A stretch of 64,000 bases of DNA from Escarpia spicata (Eukaryota; Annelida; Polychaeta; Sabellida; Siboglinidae), in NCBI GenBank assembly GCA_963995525.1, contig OZ023213.1:48847925-48911924 (forward strand), read 5' to 3'. Of the stretch, positions 10,976 to 23,894 are shown one piece after another (within the stretch, counting starts at the first letter, position 1; each line of letters opens with the position of its first letter). The translations under genes and the position numbers were made by a program. The notes below the pieces were generated by a model. The model did no database searches. It had not been told where the DNA came from and worked only from the letters and a program-made list of their open reading frames with translations.

Positions 10976-11540
10976 CTTACTTTCTTATACCCTTCCCTCT
11001 TTAAGGAGCATAGGCCATCAACGACAACTCTCCAGCGCACACGACTTTCGGCAATCCTCTCCGTTTTCTTCTGTGTGTAGCCACCCCTTCGTTTCCTTGA
11101 GGATTGTTGTCCGTGCCTTGCCCCTGTTGCAGCAACATCTGCCTCTGTATCACCTTATTCGTGGCTCACGCTCCATAATTAGGTAAATGAAGCCAATTTA
11201 TACAGGGGTTCTCCTCCTGCTATACATGGGTTTGTCATTCATGTCGTATCTTGTCACGATCTTCGTTTTGCTTCTGCTGATCTTCAGACTTGTCATTACT
11301 GATGGTGATTCCAAACATCTCGTTTTATCCTGCATCTGCGTGTGGGTGTCTGATAAGTCCAAGTCCTTCAGCTGAGTCCACGGTGTCCGCTGTATGTCCT
11401 TTCGTCTCCAGTCCGTGGTGGTCCTCATAATCCAGTCGATCATGAGGGTGAAAAGGAAAGGCGGACAGCAGGCATCACTGTCGAACCACTCTCTTAAATT
11501 CGACACTCTTATATTTGTCCTCCATGCACCACCTGGCACG
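10975..11540 (-). pseudogene. RTE-like LINE, broken reverse transcriptase 3' fragment
   Basis: Minus-strand frame 11539-11198 encodes PPFLFTLMIDWIMRTTTDWR, then TPWTQLKDLDLSDTHTQMQD: the palm region of an endonuclease/reverse-transcriptase LINE of the RTE-like type seen at 12.3-15.3 kb. Where the catalytic F/YADD loop should follow DLD the sequence jumps to LSDTHTQ, so the catalytic Asp pair is deleted. A second piece at 11040-10975 (RWRVVVDGLCSLKREGY) matches the extreme C-terminus of such proteins. Most of the thumb region between them is missing or unrecognisable. The copy is dead, 5' truncated and internally deleted. Confidence 0.75.
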
Positions 11541-11599
11541 CCTTTCCTTGGTAGGTAATCTGGATCACGGGGATTAACCTTTCTAGCACTAAATAAATT

Positions 11600-11685
11600 G
11601 ATTGTTATATATGTAAATATATATATAATTATATATATATTTATATATATATATAATTATATATATATACATTGTATATATCCCA
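11600..11685. repeat. AT-rich microsatellite
   Basis: Alternating TA with AATT interruptions. Low-complexity DNA. Confidence 0.9.
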
Positions 11686-11689
11686 CTAT

Positions 11690-12330
11690 TTTAGCAGATG
11701 AATTTATAATATTAACTATTGAATTTGTTGCAGAGACACGCACCCCTGAAAGAGGTTCTATGTGGAAATATATTCATTGTCAATCTTTCTGTCAAATTGA
11801 ACCCCTGATATAACAAATACATTCCTTATTAATGGTTCCAATATGTAGGCTTCCAGCGATTGCGATTTGATGTAGGTTCTCTTCCGGTGACAATACTAAC
11901 AAAACACCTAAATGGATTTATGTAAGAATCATATAACTGTGTTATATTCTACAATAATTTCTAACAGATAAAGTGCCCTCAAATCCATTAGCAAATAAAA
12001 CATACATTTTGCCGGGATCTGGGACTAATGAATTGCAAAAAGTTTGTCCATTTTCACATTTCCTCGAATACCCTCCCTCCCATTTAGTCCATGGGCTAAG
12101 CCTGCAAATATTTAAGCTGGTTCTCAAACCCCACTGTGATGTTCAGCTACACCTATATCTGAGGTGTCCGAAAATGAGTGTGGACATTTCAGAAGCGTAG
12201 CTTATTAACCCTTTTGGACGCCATCTTTAAACATGGCTCTTCGTTTTGAAGCGGAAAACAAGCTATTAAAAACTGATGACCTGCAGCTAAATCTAGTCAG
12301 TGGATCTTAAAGTTGTATTAACAAACGTTT
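11690..12330. other. Unassigned DNA between two RTE-like copies
   Basis: Short frames on both strands, none with family similarity. Confidence 0.4.
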
Positions 12331-15300
12331 TTCATAATAAAAAGTCTGCCAATGCCGGTCCCAAGTCAAGATATGAAAAGAGGATGGTTGGGCAAAGGGC
12401 TAACAACCCTTTCCCGTAAAAACAGATTGTTATGAAAACATCGACCGAAGGAACTGTACTGAACTTGGGAAAGGGAGGGCCTCTCAAGGAGAGTTTGACG
12501 CTATGTAGTGAAAGCCGAAAGAAAGCTACATCGCACATGCTGTTTTTATCTTCCAAGAAAATTTCAAAAATCGGAACATGGAACGTGAGAATCATGTGCG
12601 AAGCAAACAAAGCAGCCCAAATAGCAAGGGAACGACGTGTCTACAACATCACAGTACCAGGACTATACGAAACAAGGTGGAAGTCAAGACAAACCTGACT
12701 GAACACGGGATAAATTATACTTTTCTCGGGGCATGAAGTAGATGCTTATCACATAGAAGGCGTGGCATTTATGTTGTCACAAGAGACACAGAGCGCTTTT
12801 ATTAGCTGGGAGGCAGTGGGACCAATGATCATCTACGCCGCATTCAAAACAAAGAAGAAAAAGATCAAGCTAAACATCATACAGTGCTATGCACCAACAA
12901 ATGACAAGGATGAAGAAACAAAGGAGGACTTCTACAACAGACTGCAAGCACTGCTCGACAAACTGAAGGACAAGGACATGACGATACTCATGGGAATCTT
13001 CAGTACTAAGATAGGATCAACGAACAGTGGGTACGAAGAAGTCATGGGACAATTAATGAAAATGGCGAGATGTTGGTGGACTTCTGCGCATTTAACAACA
13101 TGATCATTGCCGGTAGCGTATTCCCTCTCAACAGAATTCACACAGCTACATGGATATCGCCAGATCACCGAACAGAAAACCAAATCAACCACATCTGCAT
13201 AGAAAGAAAGTTCAGAAGATCACTGCAAGATGTACGGGTAACTAGAGGAGCAGACGCAGCTTTAGACCACCACCTAGTGCTGGCCAGACTGAAGATGAAG
13301 CTGAAGAAGAGAGACGCAAAGAGGAACACCAGAACAAGATACACTGTTGATTTCCTAAATGAGAGAGTCACAACAGAGACATTACGACTCACAATCAGCA
13401 ACAAATATGAAATCTTACAAGTCCTTCTCGAAGAAGAAAACATGGACATAAGACACAGTGGCAAAATATCAAGGAAACATGGACCAGCACATGCAACGAA
13501 GTCCTGGGAAAGAAAAAATAACAACATAAGGAATGGATCTCTGCTGACAATATCAACAAAGTGCAAGTGAGGAGGGAAAAGAAAGGTGCAATTAACAACA
13601 GCCGAACTAGAGCAGGAAAGGCAGCAGCCTAGGAAAAATACGCTGAGGCAAACATACCGGTCAAGGAAAGCGAAAAACACACAAGAACAATTTCATCGAT
13701 GGACTCGCCAAGGAAGCAGAGGATGCCGCAGCCCAAGGGAACATGAAACAACTGTATGACACAACAAGAAAGTTAGCAGGAAAATAGAAGCACGCTGCCA
13801 GGCCAATCAAAGACAAGGACGGCAACGTACTTACCAATGACGAAGATCAGTTGAAGAGATGGAGGGAACATTTTGATGAACTGCTGAGCTGACCACCATC
13901 AAAAAACACACCAGATATACCTCCAGTTGAAGAACTACTCCAGGTAAACTGCGAAAAACCAAGCAAGGCAGATCTCAAGAAAGCTTTTAATCACCTTAAG
14001 ACAGGGAAAGCTTCCGGCCCCGATTAAATTCCTGCCGAGGTAATCAAGGCAGACAGGGACACCTCCACAGAGATGCAGCATGATCTGATTGGGAAGATAT
14101 GGGATCAAGAAGGACTACCAATTGAATGGAAAGAAGGATACCTGGTGAAACTCCCAAAGAAAGGAGACCAACAAGAATGCAAGGACTACAGAGGGATAAT
14201 GCTCCATAAATAGGTAAAGGTAGGCACCGACCAAATAGCTACAGTCCGAATCATAGATGAACAATCAATGGAATGCAACTCATCCCTGTACATATAAGTA
14301 TGTAGACTACGAGAAGGCATTTGATAGCCTCGACAGGGAGACGCTATGGACGCTACTGTTACAAAGTAACTATGAAGGCAAGGCATGTAAGGTCATTCAT
14401 GCAGGACAACTCACAGGCTCATTTATGGTGAAGACAGGAGTGAGGCAAGGTTGCCTTCTGTCACCATTCCTCTTCCTGCATTCCATAGATTGGAAAATGA
14501 AAAAGACAACAAAAAACAGAAGAAATGGTATCCAGTGGACACTTTGGAGTCAGTTGGAGGACTTGGACTCTGGACAGGAGAAAACAGAGCTTCTAAACCC
14601 GGTGTCAACACAGTTAGGATTCAACATCAACAGAAGCATCACAAATATCTTGAAAGCCAATACGAAGAACAATAGCTCAGTTATGTTACGAGGGGAATCA
14701 CTGGAATAAACCGACTCCTTCACTTCAATCTAGGAAGCGTAATTAACGAGAGTGGATGCACATTAGTAGACGTCAAAGCAAGGATAAAAAAGCAAGAGTG
14801 GCATTTCTCATTGTGAGGAACAGTTGGAAGGCAAAACAAATCAAGCATAAAAAAATTGAGAATAGTCAACTCAAATGTAAAGTCAATGTTATTCTATGGC
14901 TGGGAGACATGGCGAATTACACAGAAAACACTAACAAGATTACAGATCTTCATCAACAATGCCTGCGCAGAATCATACACCTAAAATGGCCAGACAAGGT
15001 CTCCAACACTACACTATAGGAATGGACGAAACAACTACCAATAGAAAACGAAATACAGAATATAAAATGGAAATGGTTAGGCCATACACTGAGGAAACCT
15101 GCAACAAACATCACACGACAAACAATTACATGGAATCCCTCAGGGAAGAAAAGAAGAGGAAGGCCGAGAAACTCCTGGCAGAGAGACCCGGAAAGCGAAA
15201 GAAAGCAGATGGGAAAACCTGGAAAGAAATTGAGAACATAGCACCAAACCGAGAACAGTGGAGGACCATTGTCTATGGCCAATGCTCCCAGCGAGCAATC

Positions 15301-15351
15301 AGTCCTAAGCAAGTTCATCATAAAATTCCGTGTACGTCAATGCTAATATAA
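12330..15351 (+). pseudogene. RTE-like LINE copy (endonuclease plus reverse transcriptase), inactivated
   Basis: About 3 kb of one degenerate element. Endonuclease: KIGTWNVRIMCEA near 12555, LNIIQCYAPTNDKDEE near 12870, then LMGIFSTKIGS near 12987, where the usual GDFN catalytic motif has become GIFS; in 13070-13570 NQINHICIERKFRRSLQDV carries Asn where a catalytic Asp is expected, while LDHHLVLARL survives. Linker 13570-14250 has many stops and frameshifts. Reverse transcriptase: YVDYEKAFDSLDRETLW and VKTGVRQGCLLSPFLFL at 14305-14480, but after WSQLEDLD the F/YADD loop is missing. The C-terminal region is recognisable in two frames to about 15345 ([20 protein letters not shown]). This family is often annotated as endonuclease-reverse transcriptase or craniofacial development protein 2-like. 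The 5' start is approximate. Confidence 0.85.
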
Positions 15352-16905
15352 TCTTTCTGTTAACATTATTAGCCATCATATATAGGAAAATGTCAAGGAA
15401 AACACAAAAACAATTGCATTTTTGACAATATTTTTGACTTAAGTTTTTGTAATATTTTGAAAACATAAATTATATTTGTTTTACTTTCTTATGAAACTTT
15501 AGACAATTGGCTATATATCTGTAATTTTATATGTCTTCTGTACTGCTTATATGTGTTGTCGGCACATCAAAATATAAACGTACACCCATACAGATTTCAT
15601 TTACCTCTTACAGCAAAACGTACAGGCAGATTTACATGACATTTTTGGTTTATATGTAAACATATGCGAATATCTATTTTATTAAAATAATCTTTATGTA
15701 GATGCTGGGGATTAACCTGTCCTCCCCGAACGAATGGACTGCTCTAGCAAGAGCATGCTGGGAAGTACAGCTGGCTCGGTCACTTCGATTTCTCTGCCAA
15801 CAAAGACAGTCCATTTTTACGAGAGAAGACATTTCAAACCTCTACCTCCTCTCCGCCTCCTCTTCAGACAAGTCAGGTTAATAGTTCGTATTCATGTTTA
15901 TACGTTTTTTTGTACAACTGTGGTAAAATGCTTTATGATGCCTGTCATATGGCGTACAAATCGTACCAGATTAGTGAGGTGCTACATTGTTTTATTGAGC
16001 TGTATTACAGCGTTGTTGTGGTTACTGGTGTTAATTAGTCTTGTCTTAGTATGTGGTCGCTAGATGGCGATACCGCTGTGAACTTTTACATGACGTCACG
16101 ATATTAAGTAGTTTTTATCTTAGTATTTGATCGCTAGATGGCTATACCGCTGTGAACATTTACCATGGTATAGGCGGTTGGCCCCTCCCCTTTGATGCAT
16201 GTAAACAGCAATAATTTTAATGCTGCCTTTAATTCATATACTGTTATTATAATGCATAGATCCAGTTATATGATTTATGGTTACCATGAGGTGATCCGGC
16301 AATAAAATTTGCCCTTTTTTAACTTTACAACTTTTGTCATGTGTTCCTATTGGTGCATCAGACAAGCCTCGAAACTCGAGCGCCAAACATTGAGGGATTA
16401 ATCTACGACCCCTAGAATAGGACATGAGACCCATATCGTTTCAAAATAACAAATGTATCTCAGGTTTTTCACCTTTTATGGGGTAAATCAGTTGTGCGGA
16501 ACGCAAAACGTAATGTGCGCATAATATATAACAATCGTACGAATTACGCGCACGCGGAAAGTACTTTGGGAAAAATAGTCCCTACACAATGTACTTGGCA
16601 TCATGGCACAACATGCTTATGACACTGGCACAACATGCTAATGACTACCCTCATGCCAGTTGCAGAGCAAAACAAACATTGTTTGACAATTCTACACTAT
16701 CACAACTAGGGTTTATCGATCGACGTGAACTTCGCATTATCTCCGACCGTCGTAGTTTTGAACAAACAACGAGTAGATACCTATCTGCAAGCGCATTATT
16801 GTTTTATGTAACGATGCATTGTGTTTTCTAACATTTGGTACATATTGTTATCACGACTGTAAACTACCAAGGCATTCCGTCAGCTGACGGCCATTTTGCT
16901 AGTCA
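15352..16905. other. Unassigned DNA with a 74-bp-spaced short direct repeat
   Basis: No gene recognised. The phrase CGCTAGATGGCGATACCGCT at about 16055 recurs at about 16129 (one mismatch) with similar flanks, an old tandem duplication of 74 bp. A 109-codon frame at 15734-16063 with hydrophobic segments near its end overlaps this repeat and has no known relative. Confidence 0.4.
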
Positions 16906-18103
16906 ATTTTAACCGCCCTTTACTTTAGCATGTAATTTGTTACACTAGGTAAGTAGGCATAACTTCTAGTTAACTAAAGCATATACCAAGTCATTTTGTA
17001 TATAAAATACAGAGATAATGTGTCGAATTATTTTGAGGCAGCGGTAATGGTATTTCGAACTGACAAACTAATTATGTTACTGTTCCGCCATCTCTACATA
17101 CATTTTTTCGGGTCTTCCTCAGTACAAGTGAGGGCTGTTCAGATCGCGTTAACAGGTTGGCATGGCCAGTAACCCCAGGATGTTATTATTGCTATGGGTG
17201 CTGTGAAAACATATAAACATGTGTTGTTTCTGTGAATTATCAACGCTTTCACTTGTAAGATTGAGAATTTAGATAATCAAAATCCTGAAATCTATCGGGC
17301 ATGGGTGCTCTTATTTGTCTCTGGACGAATTTTACACAACGCTGTGCATTGATAAACTATCATGTAATGACAGTAATTACGTTCCACTTCCTTGCAAATA
17401 TATCTAATTCCGTCCCAACTGTCTTGGCGTTCGACACCATGAATAGACCAGAGGATTCGCTGACTGGGGGAGGAGCATCACATCGAGTCTGTGGCATAGT
17501 TCTCTATCCAAAGTTGTTAATGTGCATACCGCACCAACTTTACTGTTGGTAAAACAGATAAGAGGCAATCAATCCAGCTATCCTGGAAATGTCTTCCAGT
17601 GTACAGCATTGGGAACAGAGAAGGCCCACCTACATTCAAACCGATTGATTTATATGGGCCTGCAGACGCAGCATCATAAGCACAACGAAGTAACCACGTG
17701 TGGGTGTTTACTCGTTTGCTATCAATACTTGATAGTTTATCAGTGCACAACGCTGTGTCAATTTCTTTCAGAGCCAAATGGGACAACCGAGAGGCTTCAT
17801 GATATTGATTACCTCAATATTATCTGTGAAAGTGATAAAACCCTGGGCTACTGACCTTGCGAGAAGAATCGTCGTCACTGGCATGATAAGACCCGAAGAA
17901 ATGTATGTAGAGATGGCGGAACAATAACATCACTAGTTCGTCAGTTCGAAATACCATTATAATTTCTGCCTGAAATTAATTCGAGGGATTCTCTAGGTAT
18001 TTTACGTACAAGTTTTCTTGGAAAATATTTTAGTTAACTAGAAGTTCAGCCTAGTTACCTAGTATAACAGCCGGACTAAACACGTGCAAAACGCGGTTAA
18101 AAT
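16906..18103. mobile_element. Long-inverted-repeat (foldback-like) element
   Basis: Two arms of about 225 bp face each other: 16906-17130 and 17885-18103. Matched landmarks are ATTTTAACCGC (16906) with GCGGTTAAAAT (18093), ACTAGGTAA (16944) with TTACCTAGT (18055), and TTCCGCCATCTCTACATACA (17083) with its complement near 17902-17921. Identity is roughly 80-85%. A shorter inner pair (TGATAAACTATCA near 17349 and its complement near 17737) suggests the arms were longer. No transposase is visible in the 750-bp centre and no target duplication is clear, so the outer limits are approximate. Confidence 0.6.
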
Positions 18104-19255
18104 GGATTACACGGCATCACTTTTGAAGGTATTGTTGGCCTACGGTTTAAAGCCACACGTTCGGAAACATATTAAGTGCATAGCAATATTAACTGCCGAC
18201 CATATAACTTGATTTACATATTTTATTGACTATATATATTCGAAGGCAGAAATTTAAACATAACATGTATAGGCTAATGGTTGGCAAGGCTTCTGAAGTA
18301 GTCACTTGGTTAATAAATCGTATACATAATTTATTTGTTCTGTTTCTAACTTCATAGATGCGTAGTACATATATGTTCATGTATTAACACACATGTCATG
18401 CAAATCTGCCAAGCTGTTTTGCTGTAAGAGGTAAATAAAGTTTGCATGGAAGTGTTCCCGTTTACAGAAACCGGATGGGGGTACGTTTATATTTTGAAGT
18501 GTCGACAACACATAGAAGCAGAATAGGAGACATCTACAATGAGTGTAGTATAGCCAATTGCCTAAAGTTTCATAAGAAAGTAAACAATGTATCATTTATG
18601 TTTTTAAAACTTTATAAAAACCGAAGTAAATTTTTTTTGAAAAAAGCAATATTTTTGCGGTTTTTATTTCCCCTATATTTTGCCAATAATGATAATAGAA
18701 AGATTATATTAGTATTGCCGTACTCGGAATTTTATTATGAACAACTTTTGTTAATACAACTTTAAGATATGCCTGTCAGATTAATGCAAAGCAATGAGTT
18801 GTCGTGTTTTCGACAGTCTCGTCAGGCGCTATTTGTGGGTCACATACCGGTTTATAACGTTGAATAGATATACAAATTCCAGTTTTAATTTCAACTAGTA
18901 AACAATAACATTTTCTATGATATCTTACTTGCATACATAGGTAGTAGTTGTGTTTTCTTTACCAGACGTATGATCAAACGGTTACATTGAACATCACGTG
19001 CGTCAGTTGTCCAAGTTCATTCACACGAGAAATTCCTACGAAATCCTTACAGTTCGGGTCCCGTAACAAATTGACAAGCTTACGCACCGTGATAACGTAA
19101 TGATGCGATTGTTGTTAAACGTCAGACGAGCCTACCTTTGCGATGCTGCTCTCACCAATGACAAACATTAGTATGTTCAAAAAAGGTAACAAAATAACTG
19201 CTTCTCGACAGTTTTTATAAGCATTCATAGGAATATTGTTGTGGTAGTATCACCA
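18104..19255. other. Unassigned AT-rich DNA
   Basis: No gene, element or RNA recognised. Short frames such as 18442-18765 are low-complexity. Confidence 0.4.
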
Positions 19256-19780
19256 TAAAGCTACGATTCCATATGTACGGATGCGACATGCGGATGCGGA
19301 TGCTGATGCTGATGTGGATGCGGATGCGGCAACAAATGGCTATAGTGGGAATTCATAAGAGTGATTCCATATTTGCGGATGCGGTTGCGGATGGGGTTAC
19401 GTTTTGTCGTGCGGATAAGGATGCGGCAAATTTAATCGCTCCATGTAACGTTTCAAATCGTATCCGCACACGACTCGGACAGGATATTCCCAGGAGTGAC
19501 GTCATTATATGGTGGCGATCGTATTGAGGATTGAAACATGCCGTCTCGGAAACTTCCAACAGTTTAAGTAGAAGCATTGGTTGAAGAAGTGCGTCATTAC
19601 CTATTTTATATTTTTATGCTGAATGTACACGCCGCATAGAAGGAAGCGGAAAGAGAAAACGCACTGCGTTCCGCACGCATGAAATTAAGCAAAACGCATT
19701 CCGCATTCCGCATTCCGCATTCCGCATTCCGCATGCCGCAAGCCGCATGCCGCATCCGTGCATATGGAATCGTAGCTTAA
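19256..19780. mobile_element. PIF/Harbinger-like non-autonomous element, TAA duplication
   Basis: Ends at 19259 and 19777 form 35-bp inverted repeats with two mismatches (both begin AGCTACGATTCCATATG), flanked by TAA at 19256-19258 and 19778-19780. A 3-bp TWA duplication is typical of PIF/Harbinger (known). The subterminal regions are made of GGATGCG-type hexamers on the left (19283-19335, 19373-19425) and GCATTCC-type units on the right (19688-19760), effectively extending the inverted symmetry. An ATG at 19538 begins MPSRKLPTV and, after a stop, VEALVEEVRHYLFYIF, resembling the start of the MADF/Myb-like protein that Harbinger elements encode. Superfamily call is inference. Confidence 0.7.
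19538..19625 (+). pseudogene. Possible MADF/Myb-like protein start, truncated
   Basis: About 29 codons with one in-frame stop. The run VEALVEEVRHYLFY has the Leu-x-Glu-x-Val-x-x-Tyr spacing that opens MADF domains, the DNA-binding partner protein of PIF/Harbinger transposases. Too short for certainty; supported mainly by its place inside a Harbinger-like element. Confidence 0.3.
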
Positions 19781-19837
19781 CAGTATAGAACGCCGGCACG
19801 CACAACGCATCTTTTGCTATGTTGTGGCCTGTCTGGA

Positions 19838-22030
19838 TTAGCTACCTTACATCCGCCCGTGGAGTAACACACCAGGGGCATCTGTTATCACCAGTACCGT
19901 ATTTATTACTACCTTACACCCACCCGTGGACTAACACACCAGGGGCAACTGTTATCACCATTACCGTATTTATTACTACCTTACACCCACCCGTGGAGTA
20001 ACACACCAGGGGCAACTGTTATCACCAGTACCGTATTTATTACTACCTTACATCCACCCGCGGATTAACACGCCAGGGGTAACTGTTACTTACTTTACCG
20101 TATTTATTACTACCTTGCATCCACCCGTGGAGTAACACACCAAGGGCAACAGTTATCACCATAACCGTATTTATTACTACCTTACACCCACCCGTGGAGT
20201 AACACATCAGGGGCACCTGTTATCACCATTACCGTTTTTATTACTACCTTACATCCACTCTTGGAATAACACACCAAAGGGCAATTGTTATCACCGTTAC
20301 CGTATTTATTACTACCATAAATCCACCCGTGGAATAACACACCAGGGTCTACTGTTATCACCATTACCGTATTTATTACTACTTTACACCCACCCGTGGA
20401 GTAAAGCACCAGGGGCAACTGTTATCACAATTACCGTATTTATTACTACCTTACACCCATCCGTGCAGTAACACACCAGGGGCATCTTTTATCAAGAGTA
20501 CCGTATTTATTACTACCTTCCTTCCACCCGTGTAGTAACACACCAGGGTTATCACCATTACCATATTTATTACTACCTGACACCCACCCTTGGAGTACCA
20601 CACCAAGGGCAACTGTTATCACCATTGCCGTATTTATTACCACCTTACATCCACCCGTGAAGTAACACACCAAGGGCAACTGTTATCTCCATAACCGTAT
20701 TTATTACTACCTTACACACACCCGTGGAGTAACACACCAGGGGCAACTGTTATCACTTTTACCGTATTTATTACTACCTTACACCCACCCGTGGAGTAAC
20801 ACACCAGGGGCAACTGTTATCACCTTTACCGTATTTATTACTACCTTACATCCACCCGTGAAGTAACACACCAAGGGCAACTGTTATCACCTTTACGATA
20901 TTTATTACCACCTTACATCCACCCGTGAAGTAACACACCAAGGGCAACTGTTATCTCCATAACCGTATTTATTACTACCTTACACCCACCCGTGGAGTAA
21001 CACACCAGGGGCAACTGTTATCACCATTACCGTATTTATTACTACCTTACATCCATCCGTGGAGTAACACACCAGGGGAAACTGTTATCACCATTACCGT
21101 ATGTATTACTACCTTACATCCACCCGTGGAGTATCACACTAAGGGCAACTGTTATCACCATTACCGTTTTTATTACTACCTTACATCTACCCGTGGAGTA
21201 ATACACCAAGGGCAACTGTTATCACCATTACCGTATTTATTACTACCTTACATCCACCCGTGGAATAACACACCAGGGACAAATGTTATCACCATTACCA
21301 TATTTATTACCACCTTACATCCACTCTTGGAATAACACACCAAAGGGCAATTGTTATCACCGTTACCGTATTTATTACTACCATACATCCACCCGTGGAA
21401 TAACACACCAGGGTCAACTGTTATCGCCATTACCGTATTTATTACTACCTTACACCCACCCGTGCAGTAACGCACCAGGGGCAACTGTTATCACCATTAC
21501 CGTATTTATTACTACCTTACACCCACCCGTGCAGTAACACACCAGGGGCATCTGTTATCACCAGTACCGTATTTATTACTACCTTCCTTCCACCCGTGTA
21601 GTAACACACCAGTGACAACTGTTATCACCATTATCGTATTTATTACTACCTTACATCCACCCGTGGAGTAACACACCAGGGGCAACTGTTATCACCAGTA
21701 CCGTATTTATTACTACCTTACATCCACCCGTGGAATAACACACCAGGGGCAACTGTTATCACCAGTACCGTATTTATTACTACCTTACGCCCACCCGTGG
21801 AATAACACACCAGTGGCGTCTGTTATCACCATTACCGTATGTATTATTACCTTACATCCACACATGGAATAAAACACCAGTGGCGTCTGTTATCACCATT
21901 ACCGTATGTATTACTACCTTACCTCCACCCGTGAAGTAACACACCAGGGACAACTGTTATCATCATTACCGTATTTATTACTACCTGACATCCACTCGTG
22001 GAATAACACACCAGGGACATTTGTTATGAT
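19838..22030. repeat. 68-bp satellite, about 32 copies
   Basis: Tandem units with consensus elements ACTACCTTACA, CCACCCGTGGAGTAACACAC, CAGGGGCAACTGTTATCACC and ACCGTATTTATT. Spacing is 68 bp between successive ACTACCTTACA starts. Units differ by a few substitutions; some lack a few bases (for example near 20550). Because 68 is not a multiple of three, open frames across it drift through all frames and are not genes. The array begins about 60 bp after the Harbinger-like element and ends abruptly at about 22030. Confidence 0.95.
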
Positions 22031-23189
22031 CAATACTGTATTTTGATCTTAAATTCACTCGTATTGAATTGATGCTGTCGACAACTAATGTAATTTTTGT
22101 TATTCCAACACTCGCTCGTCGTGAACTCGCAGATAAGAGTTCTGGGGCGACGAAGGTGGCGCCACCTAAGGGCGCTTGTGTAATCTAGGGCAAACACCAC
22201 GACAAACTGTGACGGAATAACCTCTAGATAAGCACATCGCAAAACAAGAAACCTTTCCAACTATACCCACATATCATGTGACGCATTCACTGCTTTGATA
22301 ACGCGGCCGACTCTGAAACTGCCTTCTGGCGCATATGCAATTATGTCACAGGTCAGCGTATTATAACCATAACAGTAAAACATGGGAAAGTAATTTTGAT
22401 AATGCGGTATTTTCACTATTCGGGTAACTCGGGCCTAGATCACTATGTCCACCACCTGGCCACAACACATGTGTTAAATCGGATAGGGTCTGTCACGCGT
22501 TGCTTAATACCGTGCGTACACATTCATACCATACACTTAACATACATATTATACTTCTGCTATGCATTTTGGCTGTATTCCTCTAAAAGATGACAAACAC
22601 AAAGACATGTTTAGTTATTTTACCTTTGTCGTTATACAATTTATAATCATTGGCTAAATGTTCTTTCCTCTTTTAGAACAGCATACAGCTCATCCCATTA
22701 CTTGTCTTCTCAATTGAAATCACTTACCATCATCCTACAGTTTAACGATGAATAAAACATTACATATTCAATGGAGGATTGTTTGTGCGGCTCGCGTTAT
22801 ACGTAACCTTCCTGGAGATGATTAAAGAATGTATACGCTCGGTATCGCGGAATGGAATGGAACATTACCAGTTGTTAGCAATAATGGACCACGAATCGAG
22901 AGTACGAGAGATTCTGGCTTGTGTGTAAAATAATCATCTGAAAAATGTAATCAATTTTCATAGTTGAATGAGTTTCTCTACGATGCAAAAATACGCTACA
23001 CGTTTCGAACAAGTATGTTGTGGTCTAACATCCGCAGATATTTGTCCAGTAACCAGCTCATATATATTTGGAATGTTCAATACTCACGACAAGCCAGCCT
23101 TCTGTCGTCTGTTGTCTCGATTAAACAACATTTAACAAGGTTGCCGTCCAGAGCTACAAGCTAGAGACGGCTTGCGGACAAGGATGCTT
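22031..23189. other. Unassigned DNA
   Basis: No recognisable coding sequence. Small frames at 22030-22260 (minus) and 22396-22593 (plus) lack family similarity. Confidence 0.4.
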
Positions 23190-23894
23190 TTGGCTTATCG
23201 AGCAGTCCAAAATTGTTCCAATTACGTATTGCCCGCCCACCCCAAATAGCTGTAAATTATATTTTTGAACATATTCACATTGCTGGCATTAACACAATAA
23301 TCATATAATTTGTTCCAGTCATTTATTGTCCTCTGAGAAATTGGGTATTTACTCGCATCTAGCCCACACTGTTCTTTGACTAAAGACGCATTGTGCCTTC
23401 TGGTTCTACTGTTTTTTTAGTTTGAAGAAAATGTTTGTATAAATATCTTCATAACCATTCAATATTTTAAAAAGTTCTATTTGGTCTCCTCTTAGTCTCC
23501 TTTTCGCTAATGTTGTCAAACCGCATTCTAATAGGCGTATTTCATAGCTAAGATATTTAAGGTCAGGAATCGTCTTAGTTGCTCTTCGTCGTACTCTTTC
23601 TAGCTTATTTATTGCCTCCTTACGATATGGCCTCCATGCTTGTATGCAATATTCGAAATGATGTCTAACTACTAATTATGCCTAGTATTTGGTTACCCGT
23701 TGAAGCAGCAATTCCACATTGCTCTGAAACGTTCATGTTAGCACAAACTGTCACTCCTAAATCCTTTTCCTGTAATGTTTAATATAATATGGTATCCCCC
23801 ATTATGCATTCTATGTCCTCATTTCCATGTCCTAAGGGGATGTATTTACATTTACCCAAAATGATTAAAATTTTCCGGTTTTCAGACCATTTAA

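Noticed and set aside
13165..13680. 171-residue minus-strand hydrophobic ORF
   Set aside because: Antisense of the RTE endonuclease/linker region; Ser/Leu/Phe-rich composition is what Lys/Arg/Glu codons give on the opposite strand.
16877..16890. 14-bp palindrome CCGTCAGCTGACGG as a terminus of the long-inverted-repeat element
   Set aside because: It lies just outside the left arm and has no counterpart on the right side.
20182..21537. Open frames of 70-84 codons over the 68-bp satellite
   Set aside because: They repeat with the satellite unit, drift through frames and encode only the unit translation.
19838..22030. CRISPR array
   Set aside because: Units are directly adjacent with no unique spacers, and the DNA is from an animal genome.
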